Origin: Roseibaca sp. Y0-43
Lineage (GTDB): Bacteria; Pseudomonadota; Alphaproteobacteria; Rhodobacterales; Rhodobacteraceae
Length of the DNA: 64,000 nucleotides
Assembly: GCF_020667835.1 (NCBI RefSeq)
Contig: NZ_JAFMPR010000003.1
Coordinates: 287,146 to 351,145, forward strand
Direction of reading: 5' to 3'
The notes beneath the pieces are model-generated. The model did not search any database and was not told where the DNA came from. It saw only the letters and a program-made list of their open reading frames with translations. The stretch's first letter is position 1; each line of letters begins with the position of its first letter. A program made the position numbers and the translations under genes. This document shows, one piece after another, positions 44,114-60,592 of the stretch.

Positions 44114-44629
44114 TCAAGCCTTGGCGAGCCGGACGGGCCGTCGGCTGGGGTGCAGCCACAAAACGCGCGCGGGTTGCGGATGGTCCAGCGCGGCCAGAAC
44201 ATCGGCCATGCGCAGACCGTTCAACTGGGCAAAAGCGTCGAACAGCGCATCGCTGCCTTGCGCGGCCACGGGGATGTGCAGCACCTCTTCCGCAGTGACC
44301 AGACGCCAGGTTTGGCCGTGGTCTACAAGGTGCAATTCAACGACTTGGCCAAGTCCGACAAACCCGCCCGTCTCTGGCCCGAAATAGCTGATTTGCCCTT
44401 CCACAACTTGCACGATGCCGGGCGCGGCGGTGTCGCGGTGAAAGCGAAGCCTGCGCCATGCCAGCAGCGCAAGGCCCAGCCCCGTGGCAATCAGGATAGC
44501 GCCGATGATCTGGATAAAACGGTCATGGCTTTGCAGCGTCCAGACCCCGAAGGCTGACAGCGCAAGGCTGGCCAGCACCTCGGACCAGCGGCGCAGCGTT
44601 TGCATCAGTTCGGGGCGGATCAGGCTCAT
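44114..44629 (-). CDS. Hypothetical membrane protein with two N-terminal helices
   Basis: A 171-residue protein of unknown function. Two hydrophobic segments (about 17-33 and 38-57) are followed by a soluble beta-rich domain (about 65-171) that includes EGQISYFGPETGGFVGL and ends in LWLHPSRRPVRLAKA. The start at 44629 overlaps the acetyltransferase stop (ATGA), so it is the third gene of an rsmE-acetyltransferase-hypothetical operon. No domain name can be supported. Confidence 0.75.
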   Translation of the reverse strand: MSLIRPELMQTLRRWSEVLASLALSAFGVWTLQSHDRFIQIIGAILIATGLGLALLAWRRLRFHRDTAAPGIVQVVEGQISYFGPETGGFVGLGQVVELHLVDHGQTWRLVTAEEVLHIPVAAQGSDALFDAFAQLNGLRMADVLAALDHPQPARVLWLHPSRRPVRLAKA

Positions 44630-45471
44630 GCCGGGTTCGCCAGCGTGATCGGATCTTGCAGCAGGGCCACGCGATACCGGCCAACATGGCAAAATCCGAT
44701 GCGTTCATAGGCGCGTGCTGCCGCGTCGGAATTGGCAAACAAGGTCGCCTTGTGAAAGCCACGCGCTTTCAACTCTGCCAGATGCGCCGCAATGACGCGC
44801 CCACCGCGCCCCTTGCCGCGCAAATCGGACGGCACGAACACACCCCCAACCTGCGCGACGCCGCGCGCGACCGCGTTGACGCTGGTCATGGCCGTGATCT
44901 GTCCATCCTCGACCAGCAGGCGCAGGCGGTCGGACCCGATGGCGGCATCGGCACGGCGCGCGGCTGCGTCGCCACCCGGCTTGGTGTTTGTTTCGGTCAT
45001 GTAGGCATCGAACCACGCGGTCAGGGTGTCGCGGTCATCCGGGGCGGGGGTTCGGATTTCAGCGTCGACTGCGCCCAACTCGTCCAGCGCAAACGTGTAA
45101 AGCGGCTCGTCCTGGTTGACCTGCCAAACTGCATCGCGCAGCGGCAGCGCATCGAGGATCAGCGCCACCTGCTCGGACGGCCCGGTCATGCCGCGCAGCG
45201 TGTAGCCTTTCAGCAGATGCGCATAGGTCTGTGCCTCCAGCGCGGTCAGGCGCGGGATCTGGCAGGCCAACAGCCCACTATTCGTCGCGCCGAACACGCC
45301 GATGATGCCATCGCCGGTTTCCTGCAGGAAGAAGCTGGTGCCGTAAGGATGCTCGGTCTCTTGCGTGCCGAGGGCGTCCAGATTGCCCAGCAGGAACATG
45401 GAACTGTCGATATGCGCTTCCAGAAACGCGGCCAAGGCGTCTGCGTCTTGCGGGCCGGCTTTGCGGATCAT
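44626..45471 (-). CDS. GNAT-family N-acetyltransferase
   Basis: A 281-residue protein with the acetyl-CoA-binding GNAT fold in its C-terminal half: VGGVFVPSDLRGKGRGGRVI holds the Q/RxxGxG/A-type loop, followed by ATLFANSDAAARAYERIGF. The N-terminal half (about 1-130) resembles a diverged GNAT domain, so it may be a tandem fold. Substrate unknown. It is coupled to rsmE upstream (ATGA at 45471-45468) and to the membrane protein downstream. Confidence 0.88.
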   Translation of the reverse strand: MIRKAGPQDADALAAFLEAHIDSSMFLLGNLDALGTQETEHPYGTSFFLQETGDGIIGVFGATNSGLLACQIPRLTALEAQTYAHLLKGYTLRGMTGPSEQVALILDALPLRDAVWQVNQDEPLYTFALDELGAVDAEIRTPAPDDRDTLTAWFDAYMTETNTKPGGDAAARRADAAIGSDRLRLLVEDGQITAMTSVNAVARGVAQVGGVFVPSDLRGKGRGGRVIAAHLAELKARGFHKATLFANSDAAARAYERIGFCHVGRYRVALLQDPITLANPA

Positions 45472-46196
45472 GTCCAGTCTCCGACGTTGGATTGCCACAG
45501 GGTCAGCGCCGCGACCGCAGCCGTGTCGGCGCGCAAGATGCGCGGCCCAAGCGCGATAGGGTGCACCATGGGCAGGCCGCGCAGGCGGTCACGCTCGGAC
45601 GGCGAAAACCCGCCTTCTGGGCCAATCAGGATGGCAGCGGGGGCAGGCGGCAGGGGGCGCGGTTCGGCGGCATCGGCCAACCCCTCATCCGCCCAGATCA
45701 GCGCGCGCCCCTCGGGCCAGTTCCCCAGCAGGCGCGACAGCGGTTGCAGATCGGCAACCTCTGGCACATAGGTGCCGCCGCATTGCTCTGCGGCCTCTAT
45801 CGCGTGGGCTTGCAGGCGGTCCTGACGGATGCGGTCGGAATTCGTGAATTCTGTCTGCACAGGCAAAATCCGCGCGGCACCCATTTCAGCCGCTTTTTCC
45901 ACGATGAAATCGGTGCGCGCTTTCTTGATGGGGGCAAAGACTAGCCACAGGTCGGGCGGGTTGCGCTGCGGGGCAATCTGGTGGCGGCACAAAAGCGTGC
46001 CGCCGCGTTTGCCCGCCTCTGCCACTTCGGCCAGCCAAGCGCCGTCGCGCCCGTTGAACACGGCCACCGGCGCACCCGGCCCAAGCCGCATGACATTGAA
46101 CAGGTAATGCGCCTGGTCGCGCGACAGGTCCAACCCTTGCCCCGCCCCCAAGGGCTGCTCTAGATAGAGCCTGATTTTCACCGCTTCGCCAGACAT
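45468..46196 (-). CDS. rsmE: 16S rRNA m3U1498 methyltransferase RsmE
   Basis: A 242-residue SPOUT-class methyltransferase that methylates N3 of U1498 in 16S rRNA. The knotted SAM-binding region is ILIGPEGGFSPSERDRL and ALGPRILRADTAAVAAL; the N-terminal PUA-like part has QAHYLFNVMRLGPG. The ATG at 46196 gives the standard length; the open frame continues antisense to ubiA and is rejected there. Only 12 bases separate this start from that of divergent ubiA, so the promoter of each gene must lie inside the other. Confidence 0.94.
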   Translation of the reverse strand: MSGEAVKIRLYLEQPLGAGQGLDLSRDQAHYLFNVMRLGPGAPVAVFNGRDGAWLAEVAEAGKRGGTLLCRHQIAPQRNPPDLWLVFAPIKKARTDFIVEKAAEMGAARILPVQTEFTNSDRIRQDRLQAHAIEAAEQCGGTYVPEVADLQPLSRLLGNWPEGRALIWADEGLADAAEPRPLPPAPAAILIGPEGGFSPSERDRLRGLPMVHPIALGPRILRADTAAVAALTLWQSNVGDWT

Positions 46197-46208
46197 GGGG
46201 CCGAATTT

Positions 46209-47183
46209 ATGGACAATGACACGCAAAGGCCAGAGGGCACGGATACCCCCGTGGCCGACGCCTATGCGCTCAATTGGGTGGACCGCTACGCCCCGCCCAA
46301 GGCCCGGCCCTATCTGCGATTGTCGCGCGTTGATCGGCCCATCGGCACATGGCTGCTGTTGTTGCCTTGCTGGTGGGGGGCGTTTCTGGGTGCGGCGTCT
46401 GCGCCGGATACGGCGGGCTGGCTGACGGTCTGGATATTCGTTGCCTGCGGCATCGGCGCGGTGCTGATGCGCGGCGCGGGGTGCACATGGAATGACGTGA
46501 CCGACCGCGACATCGACGACAAAGTCGCGCGCACCCGCTCGCGCCCCATTCCGGCGGGGCAGGTCACGACCCGGCAGGCGCTGATCTGGATGGGCGTGCA
46601 AACCGGCGTCGCGGCATTGATCCTGTTCACCTTCAACTGGGCAGCAATCGGTCTGGGGGTGCTGTCGCTGGCGCTGGTCGCGATCTACCCTTTCGCCAAA
46701 CGCTTTACATGGTGGCCGCAGGTGTTTCTGGGGCTGGCCTTCAACTGGGGCGCGGTTCTGGCCTGGACGGCGCAAACCGGCAGCCTGGGGTTGCCTGCGA
46801 TTTTCCTTTATCTGGCGGGCATAAGCTGGACGCTGTTCTACGACACGATCTATGCCCATCAGGACCGAGAGGATGATGCGCTGATCGGCGTGAAATCCAC
46901 CGCGCGCCTGTTTGGTCGCAACACCGACAAATGGCTGCGCGGGTTCCTGGTGGCGACCGTCGTGTTGATGTCGCTGGGGATCATCTTCGCGCTGGCACCG
47001 CTGGCCGACCCTTTGTCCATGTCGATCGCTCTGGCCGGGGCTTGGGCGATGGGGTGGCATATGCAATGGCAGCTTGGCCATCTGGATATCGACGACGGCG
47101 CAACCTGCCTGAAGCTGTTTCGGGCCAATCGCGACGCCGGGCTTTTGCCTGCGCTGTTTCTTGCCGTCACCATTTTCGTCTGA
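46209..47183 (+). CDS. ubiA: 4-hydroxybenzoate polyprenyltransferase
   Basis: A 324-residue integral membrane prenyltransferase of ubiquinone synthesis, joining a polyprenyl chain to 4-hydroxybenzoate. The two aspartate-rich motifs are NDVTDRDIDDKVARTRSRPI (about 96-115) and DTIYAHQDREDD (about 215-226). About eight membrane segments are present. The N-terminus is extended by about 40 polar residues, common in this group. Divergent from rsmE with 12 bases between the starts. Confidence 0.95.
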   Translation: MDNDTQRPEGTDTPVADAYALNWVDRYAPPKARPYLRLSRVDRPIGTWLLLLPCWWGAFLGAASAPDTAGWLTVWIFVACGIGAVLMRGAGCTWNDVTDRDIDDKVARTRSRPIPAGQVTTRQALIWMGVQTGVAALILFTFNWAAIGLGVLSLALVAIYPFAKRFTWWPQVFLGLAFNWGAVLAWTAQTGSLGLPAIFLYLAGISWTLFYDTIYAHQDREDDALIGVKSTARLFGRNTDKWLRGFLVATVVLMSLGIIFALAPLADPLSMSIALAGAWAMGWHMQWQLGHLDIDDGATCLKLFRANRDAGLLPALFLAVTIFV

Positions 47184-47218
47184 TTGCGCAGCTTGCGCGA
47201 TAGCGATAGGGGACAGGC

Positions 47219-49249
47219 ATGAAACGATTTCTGACCTTGCTGCCCGGTCTCTCGAAGCCGAATCTGGCAGATTACAAATGGCATCTCATGACGGCGGCGG
47301 CTTTTGCTGTTGCCGCGGTTCTGGCCTTTGGCGCGGCGCAGCTTAGCGCGCGCGTCATCGAGAACGTCGTCGTCGACGCCACCGCAGAGGCGCTTGCCGC
47401 TGACGAGTTGACCTGGGCGTCGGTCGAAACCGATGGCTTGCTGCTGCGCCTTTCGGGCGAAGCGCCGAACGAAGCCGACCGTTTCCGCGCGATCCGGGTC
47501 GCGAACCAGATCGTGTCGGCAGAGCGCATTCTGGACGAGATCACGGTCAAACCGTCCAGCGATCTTGCCGCGCCCGAATTCTCGATGGAGGTGTTGCGCA
47601 ACGGGCTGGACGTGCAGATGGTCGGCCTTGTGCCGTGGGATTTCGACACCGATGCCTATGTAACCCGCATAGAGGAAATGGACGCCGAGCTTTCGGTCGA
47701 GAACCTGCTGGAAGTCGCGAACTACCCGGTGCCCTTCGCTTGGGCCAGCGCCACGGATTTCGCGCTCTTGGCGCTGAACATGCTGGACGTGGCCAAGATT
47801 TCGGTCGCGGCGGGCCGGGTCGATGTGGTGGGTTTGGCCGGATCGGAAGAAGAGCGTGACCGCAAGCGCACCGAATTGGCGCGCGAGCGTCCGCGCGACG
47901 TAATCGCGTCGCTGGACATTTCGGCCCCGCGCCCGGCGATTACCCCTTTCACGCTGCGCTTTGCGATTGACGACGAAGGGGCCCGTTTCGATGCCTGTTC
48001 CGCCGATACCGAAGCCGCGCGCCGCGCCATCCTGTCCGCCGGGCGTGCGGCGGGTGCCAGCGGTCGGCTGGAATGCACGGTCGGGCTTGGCTCTCCGACC
48101 CCGCGCTGGGAAGAGGGGGTCGTGAGCGCGATCCAGACCCTTGCCAGCCTTGGGGCGGGGACCGTTACCTTCTCTGACACCGACTTGTCCTTGGTTGTGC
48201 CCGCGACCGTAGAGCCGGAAGTTTTTGACCGAGAGGTCGGGGCGCTGGAAAACGCACTGCCGGACGCGTTTTCGATGAATGCGCTGCGCCTGCCGCCAAC
48301 CGGCGCGCAATTGGCCGAAAGCGAAGAGACCGCCTATTTTACCGCCAGCCTGAGCGCCGAGGGCCGGGTCACGCTGGGCGGGCGACTGACGGACGAGCGC
48401 ACGCGCGACGCGGTGCAAAGCATGGCGCAGGCCAATTTCGGGCCTGCCGCCGTCACCATGTCGGCCCGGCTGGACCCGGACCTGCCCGGTGGCTGGCCGC
48501 TGCGGGCCTTGCTAGCGGTCGATGTTCTGAGCGTCTTGAACAGCGGTGATGTCCGCGTGCAGCCGGACCTGTTCGAGGTGACAGGCGTCAGCGGGATGCA
48601 AGACGCTTCCGACCAGATTTCGCGCCTGCTGGCCGAGAAGCTGGGGCAGAATGCCGTGTTCTCGCTGGATATCAGCTATGACGAAGCGTTCGATCCCGTC
48701 GCGCAAATGCCGACCCCGGCCCGATGCAAGGACTGGATTGACGAGATCCTCGCACAACGCAAGATCACCTTCGATGCCGGGTCAACCACGGTCACGGGCG
48801 AATCTGCCGATGTGCTGGACGAAATTGCCGAAGTGCTGCGCGGCTGTGGCCGTCTGAGCATGGAAGTGGGCGGCCATACCGACAGCCAGGGGCGTCTGGA
48901 AACCAACATGCGCCTGAGCCAGCAGCGCGCCGAAGCCGTGGTGGCCGGTCTGCTGGCGCGCGGTGCCCTTGTCAGCGAGTTCGAGGCGAAGGGCTACGGC
49001 CCCGAATTCCCGATTGCCGATAACGGCACCGAAGCAGGCCGCGAGGCGAATCGCCGGATCGAGTTTTCGCTGATTGGCGCATCGCTGGAAGCCGCGCAGG
49101 CCGAACGCGCCGAAAACGGCGAGGAACCGCAGGCCGACACCGCCCCGGCCCCCGAACCGCTGGACGAATCCGAGCTTGTGATCGGGGTTTCGGAGCCGGG
49201 CGACGACACGCTGCGCCCACGCACCCGACCGACCGACCTAGCCGAGTAA
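47219..49249 (+). CDS. BON-domain/OmpA-family envelope protein
   Basis: A 676-residue envelope protein. A membrane anchor or signal segment lies at about 27-46, then a long region with BON-like repeats (the first at about 55-115, further weaker copies to about 500) and a C-terminal OmpA peptidoglycan-binding domain (about 515-620) with VGGHTDSQGRLETN, LSQQRAEAVVAGLLARG and ANRRIEFSL. The acidic, proline-rich tail is probably disordered. It most likely tethers the envelope to peptidoglycan and may sense or bind phospholipid through the BON units; the true role is unknown. It starts 35 bases after ubiA and is followed at 18 bases by a coiled-coil membrane protein. Confidence 0.85.
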   Translation: MKRFLTLLPGLSKPNLADYKWHLMTAAAFAVAAVLAFGAAQLSARVIENVVVDATAEALAADELTWASVETDGLLLRLSGEAPNEADRFRAIRVANQIVSAERILDEITVKPSSDLAAPEFSMEVLRNGLDVQMVGLVPWDFDTDAYVTRIEEMDAELSVENLLEVANYPVPFAWASATDFALLALNMLDVAKISVAAGRVDVVGLAGSEEERDRKRTELARERPRDVIASLDISAPRPAITPFTLRFAIDDEGARFDACSADTEAARRAILSAGRAAGASGRLECTVGLGSPTPRWEEGVVSAIQTLASLGAGTVTFSDTDLSLVVPATVEPEVFDREVGALENALPDAFSMNALRLPPTGAQLAESEETAYFTASLSAEGRVTLGGRLTDERTRDAVQSMAQANFGPAAVTMSARLDPDLPGGWPLRALLAVDVLSVLNSGDVRVQPDLFEVTGVSGMQDASDQISRLLAEKLGQNAVFSLDISYDEAFDPVAQMPTPARCKDWIDEILAQRKITFDAGSTTVTGESADVLDEIAEVLRGCGRLSMEVGGHTDSQGRLETNMRLSQQRAEAVVAGLLARGALVSEFEAKGYGPEFPIADNGTEAGREANRRIEFSLIGASLEAAQAERAENGEEPQADTAPAPEPLDESELVIGVSEPGDDTLRPRTRPTDLAE

Positions 49250-49267
49250 AGAACAGGACACGAAAAT

Positions 49268-49591
49268 ATGAACCGCATTCAATTCGTCTTGGTCACGGCC
49301 CTTGTTCTGTTTGTCGCCTTCGCGCTGGGCTGGTTCACGAATTGGCTGATCCATCGTTTCACCCGCGTGCGCCAACAGGATCTGGGCGAATTGGACAAAA
49401 TGGCTCAAGCCCTGCACGAGGCCGAAGAAATCCGCGATCAGGCAATCAACTATGTCGAAACGCGCGAGCGCGACCTGACGGCCCGGATCAAGCAGCTTGA
49501 AGCAGAGGTCAGCGCGGCCATGGACGGGCTGCGCGAAGCCCGTGGCGAAGCTGAATATTACCGCAACCAACTGCAAGAGCGCGGCGATTAG
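49268..49591 (+). CDS. Single-span membrane protein with coiled coil
   Basis: A 107-residue protein: one transmembrane segment (about 6-28) followed by a continuous charged helix (about 36-105) with heptad spacing and many E, R, A and Q residues, so a coiled coil facing one side of the membrane is likely. No enzymatic motif. Tight linkage to the BON/OmpA gene suggests a shared envelope function. Confidence 0.75.
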   Translation: MNRIQFVLVTALVLFVAFALGWFTNWLIHRFTRVRQQDLGELDKMAQALHEAEEIRDQAINYVETRERDLTARIKQLEAEVSAAMDGLREARGEAEYYRNQLQERGD

Positions 49592-49624
49592 CCCGCCGCG
49601 GGGACGGACGCGGCAAATTCGCTC

Positions 49625-49653
49625 TTGGCAAGGCGCGGCAATCCGACTATGCA
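49625..49653 (+). promoter_or_regulatory. Candidate promoter of rplJL-rpoBC
   Basis: TTGGCA (49625-49630) and TATGCA (49648-49653) are 17 bases apart, matching consensus at 5 and 3 of 6 positions. It would start a leader of about 220 bases. Other starts within 49654-49870 are possible. Confidence 0.35.
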
Positions 49654-49659
49654 GCCCAA

Positions 49660-49878
49660 CGTCGCGGGATTGGCCTAACAACCAAGCCCCAGACGATTCG
49701 TCCGAGACGGTGGGTGATGCTTGCATCATAAATCCTGCCTGAGGCGGGACAGAGACAATTTTCTGACCGGGGAATACCTCGGGCGAAATTGGAGAGTGCC
49801 CGTTCGGACCTCTTGTCGGGTGTAACAGCCCGGCGCAACGAGCCGAGGGGGCGACCCCTCGAAAATTGGAGAGACCCT
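49660..49878 (+). other. Probable rplJ leader RNA (L10 autoregulation region)
   Basis: This is about 219 bases of non-coding sequence before rplJ. It contains several short inverted repeats, for example TGATGC/GCATCA (49715-49728). In many bacteria L10 with L7/L12 binds such a leader to repress its own operon. The specific kink-turn cannot be proven by eye. Confidence 0.4.
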
Positions 49879-50394
49879 GTGGATAGAGCCCAAAAAGAGA
49901 AAGTGGTCGAGGAACTCGGCCAGATCTTCGAAAGCTCTGGCGTGGTTGTGGTAGCACATTACGCTGGCCTCACGGTTGCAGAGATGCAGGTTCTGCGCGC
50001 TCGCATGGGCGAAGCGGGCGGATCCGTACGCGTCGCCAAGAACAAGCTCGCCAAGATCGCCCTGGAAGGAAAGCCCTGCGCAAGCATCTCCGGCCTTCTG
50101 ACAGGAATGACTGTTCTCGCTTATTCCGAAGACCCCGTCGCAGCCGCGAAGGTGGTTCAGGACTACACCAAGGACAACCCCAAGCTGGTGGTTCTCGGTG
50201 GTGCCATGGGCGAGACAGCGCTTGACCCGGCTGGTGTCAAGGCGGTTTCCGAAATGCCCTCGCGCGAAGAGCTTATTGCTTCGGTCGTGGGCTGCATCGG
50301 TGCACCTGCCTCGAACATTGCCGGTGCGATCGGCGCGCCTGCTTCGAACATTGCCGGTATCCTTTCGACGATCGAGGATCGCGAAGCGGCATAA
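49879..50394 (+). CDS. rplJ: 50S ribosomal protein L10
   Basis: A 171-residue L10, the stalk base protein of the large subunit that holds L7/L12 dimers. [19 protein letters not shown] and [11 protein letters not shown] are family-typical, and the C-terminal helix binds L7/L12. The start is GTG at 49879, preceded by GGAGAG at 5 bases, giving the expected N-terminus DRAQKEK. It heads rplJL-rpoBC here; the usual upstream rplKA genes are not in the window. Confidence 0.96.
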   Translation: MDRAQKEKVVEELGQIFESSGVVVVAHYAGLTVAEMQVLRARMGEAGGSVRVAKNKLAKIALEGKPCASISGLLTGMTVLAYSEDPVAAAKVVQDYTKDNPKLVVLGGAMGETALDPAGVKAVSEMPSREELIASVVGCIGAPASNIAGAIGAPASNIAGILSTIEDREAA

Positions 50395-50467
50395 GCAACC
50401 TATGGCCTGCGTGGCGTGACACTCGCCCGCGTTGGACAAACAAACCTGAACAGAACGGAACAGAACA

Positions 50468-50848
50468 ATGGCTGACCTTAAAGCACTTGCAGAGCAAATC
50501 GTGAACCTGACTCTGCTGGAAGCACAGGAACTGAAAACCATCCTGAAGGATGAATACGGCATCGAGCCCGCTGCTGGCGGCGCCGTGATGATGGCAGGCC
50601 CGGCTGGCGACGCTGGCGCGGCTGCTGCTGAAGAAAAGACCGAATTCGACGTTATCCTGGTCGATGCAGGCGCAAACAAGATCGCGGTCATCAAAGAAGT
50701 TCGCGGCATCACCGGTCTGGGCCTGAAAGAAGCCAAGGACCTGGTCGAAGCTGGCGGCAAGGCTGTGAAAGAGCAGGCTCCGAAAGAAGAAGCCGAAGAG
50801 ATCAAGAAGAAGCTCGAAGAAGCTGGCGCGAAGGTCGAGCTCAAGTAA
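50468..50848 (+). CDS. rplL: 50S ribosomal protein L7/L12
   Basis: A 126-residue stalk protein recruiting translation factors. The N-terminal dimerisation domain (about 1-35), an alanine/glycine-rich hinge (about 36-55) and the C-terminal factor-binding domain ([32 protein letters not shown]) are all present. It follows rplJ by 73 bases. Two strong hairpins separate it from rpoB. Confidence 0.97.
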   Translation: MADLKALAEQIVNLTLLEAQELKTILKDEYGIEPAAGGAVMMAGPAGDAGAAAAEEKTEFDVILVDAGANKIAVIKEVRGITGLGLKEAKDLVEAGGKAVKEQAPKEEAEEIKKKLEEAGAKVELK

Positions 50849-50886
50849 TCGGGCGAGATGCGCCGCATCTCGACCCTACCAAACTG

Positions 50887-50919
50887 AAACTGGGGCCAGA
50901 GCGCATCTGGCCCCAGTTT
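50887..50919 (+). terminator. Attenuator-like hairpin after rplL
   Basis: AAACTGGGGCCAGA (50887-50900) pairs perfectly with TCTGGCCCCAGTTT (50906-50919) around a 5-base loop, giving a 14-bp stem. Only three Ts follow the GC-rich part and no long U run comes after, which suits partial termination (attenuation) before rpoB rather than a full stop. Confidence 0.65.
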
Positions 50920-50929
50920 GTCGCTGTTT

Positions 50930-50974
50930 CTGGACAGCCCTTTCCAAGGCTTAACCGCCGAGAGGGCTGTCCAG
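50930..50974 (+). other. Second long hairpin in the rplL-rpoB gap (possible RNase III processing site)
   Basis: CTGGACAGCCCT (50930-50941) is complementary to AGGGCTGTCCAG (50963-50974) with a 21-base loop. In E. coli the same gap carries an attenuator and an RNase III site. A further short stem GTTCG/CGAAC follows near 50982-51000. Confidence 0.5.
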
Positions 50975-51108
50975 GGAAAGTGTTCGGCTCGGGAGCGAAC
51001 CTGTGGGAGGGTTCGCAGGAATAGAGCCTCTGACCCGTTTCGCAAGCGGCCGGCGGCTGAGGCCCGACAGCCCGCCCGCCCGCGAAGACAAAGAAGGTGA
51101 TCACGCTA

Positions 51109-55245
<4,137 letters not shown>

Positions 55246-55255
55246 GCGGCACCCG

Positions 55256-55303
55256 CCGGACCCTTGCAAAGGGTCCGGTCCGTTTTCTTTGAAAAGAAAA
55301 CGG
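55256..55303 (+). other. Tandem perfect hairpins between rpoB and rpoC
   Basis: CCGGACCCTT/AAGGGTCCGG (55256-55265 with 55269-55278, 3-base loop) is followed after one base by CCGTTTTCTT/AAGAAAACGG (55280-55289 with 55294-55303, 4-base loop). Both are 10-bp perfect stems. There is no U run, so they are more likely processing, stability or repeat elements than terminators. Confidence 0.7.
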
Positions 55304-55345
55304 TGTTGCGCCTCCTGTCTACCGCCAGTCTTTTAGGAATATGAA

Positions 55346-59575
<4,230 letters not shown>

Positions 59576-59595
59576 TCCAAGTCCGTCTGAACATC

Positions 59596-59634
59596 AAAGC
59601 CCCCGCGCAGTCTTTGCGCGGGGGCTTTCTTTTT
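59596..59634 (+). terminator. Rho-independent terminator after rpoC
   Basis: AAAGCCCCCGCGCA (59596-59609) pairs with TGCGCGGGGGCTTT (59615-59628) around a 5-base loop and is followed by CTTTTT. It should separate rplJL-rpoBC from downstream genes. Confidence 0.9.
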
Positions 59635-59679
59635 GCGCGGCCCTCGGGCATGTCTGGCACAGTCATTCAGGAAAGTGCC

Positions 59680-60495
59680 ATGCCCGTCAGCATTACCCCC
59701 CAAGTCATCGTCGTGATCCGCTTCTCGTATCTGGGTGAAAACGGCTGGCGGCTGACCCATGGCGGGCTAGAGGCGAACCGCAAGGTTCTGTATGACCCGG
59801 CCCGCCTGGAACGCCGCTTCCGCCTGTTCGAAGCCCTGACCTTGCCGTCGCTTCTGGCGCAAACCGATGCCGATTTTACCACCGCCATCCTGATCGGGTC
59901 CGATTTCCCGCTGACATGGCGGCAACGGCTGACCAACCTGGTCAAACCGCTGCGTGACGCCCGCATCATCGCGCTGAAACCGATGAAGAATTTCGCCGCC
60001 ACCAAAACCGCATTGGACCTGTGCACCAAGGCCCCCAGCCATGTCATATCCATCCGACTGGATGATGACGACGCCATGAGTGTGGATTGCATTGCCGAGC
60101 AAAAGCGCCTTGCGCCCATGGTGCTGGACATTTCCGGTGTCGAGACGCCCACCATCGTGGCCTTCAACAATGGCTTGTTCCTGAAGATCGCCGAAGGCGG
60201 CAACAAGCTGTTCGGGGTGATCGAAAGCCTGCCCTTGGGGATCGGCATGGGCATGATCGCGCCCAAGGGAATGCGGCCCACGATCTTTTCCACCGACCAT
60301 CGGCAAATCCACACCCGCTGGAACTGCTACACCGATTCCGTGACGCCCCATTTCATCCGCTCTGTGCATGGCGACAACGATTCCGGCGCGCGGGTTTACG
60401 GGGTCGAGAAGGATTACACGGACGCAGAGCTGGACCAGATCATGGCCACACGCTTCCCCTTCACACGGGCGGAACTGCTGGCGCTGCGCCCCTGA
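59680..60495 (+). CDS. Putative glycosyltransferase (rhamnosyl transferase-like, PF11316 type)
   Basis: A 271-residue protein resembling the putative rhamnosyl transferase family seen in Rhodobacteraceae. A GT-A type nucleotide-sugar site is suggested by SIRLDDDDAM (near residue 127), preceded by QVIVVIRFSYLGENGW at the N-terminus and FEALTLPSLLAQTDADFT. There is no signal or membrane segment, so it is cytoplasmic. The ATG at 59680 has AGGA 7 bases upstream; an in-frame ATG at 59650 is possible. It is inserted between rpoC and rpsL with a terminator before it and a strong promoter after it, so it stands as its own unit. Donor and acceptor are unknown. Confidence 0.78.
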   Translation: MPVSITPQVIVVIRFSYLGENGWRLTHGGLEANRKVLYDPARLERRFRLFEALTLPSLLAQTDADFTTAILIGSDFPLTWRQRLTNLVKPLRDARIIALKPMKNFAATKTALDLCTKAPSHVISIRLDDDDAMSVDCIAEQKRLAPMVLDISGVETPTIVAFNNGLFLKIAEGGNKLFGVIESLPLGIGMGMIAPKGMRPTIFSTDHRQIHTRWNCYTDSVTPHFIRSVHGDNDSGARVYGVEKDYTDAELDQIMATRFPFTRAELLALRP

Positions 60496-60563
60496 CCGAT
60501 GGGGCCGCGCGGGGCTTATTTTACCACGGTTCGCCACACTTGAACGCCCGCGCCCGGCGAGTG

Positions 60564-60592
60564 TTGACAAGCCCTGCGACTCCACCTATACG
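60564..60592 (+). promoter_or_regulatory. Strong sigma-70 promoter of rpsL-rpsG-fusA-tuf
   Basis: A perfect -35 TTGACA (60564-60569) is followed after exactly 17 bases by TATACG (60587-60592). It lies in the 319-base gap before rpsL and is the best promoter in the window. Confidence 0.75.

Noticed and set aside
49660..49740. Short open frames on both strands between the coiled-coil gene and rplJ
   Set aside because: No ribosome sites and no recognisable sequence; the region is better explained as the rplJ leader.
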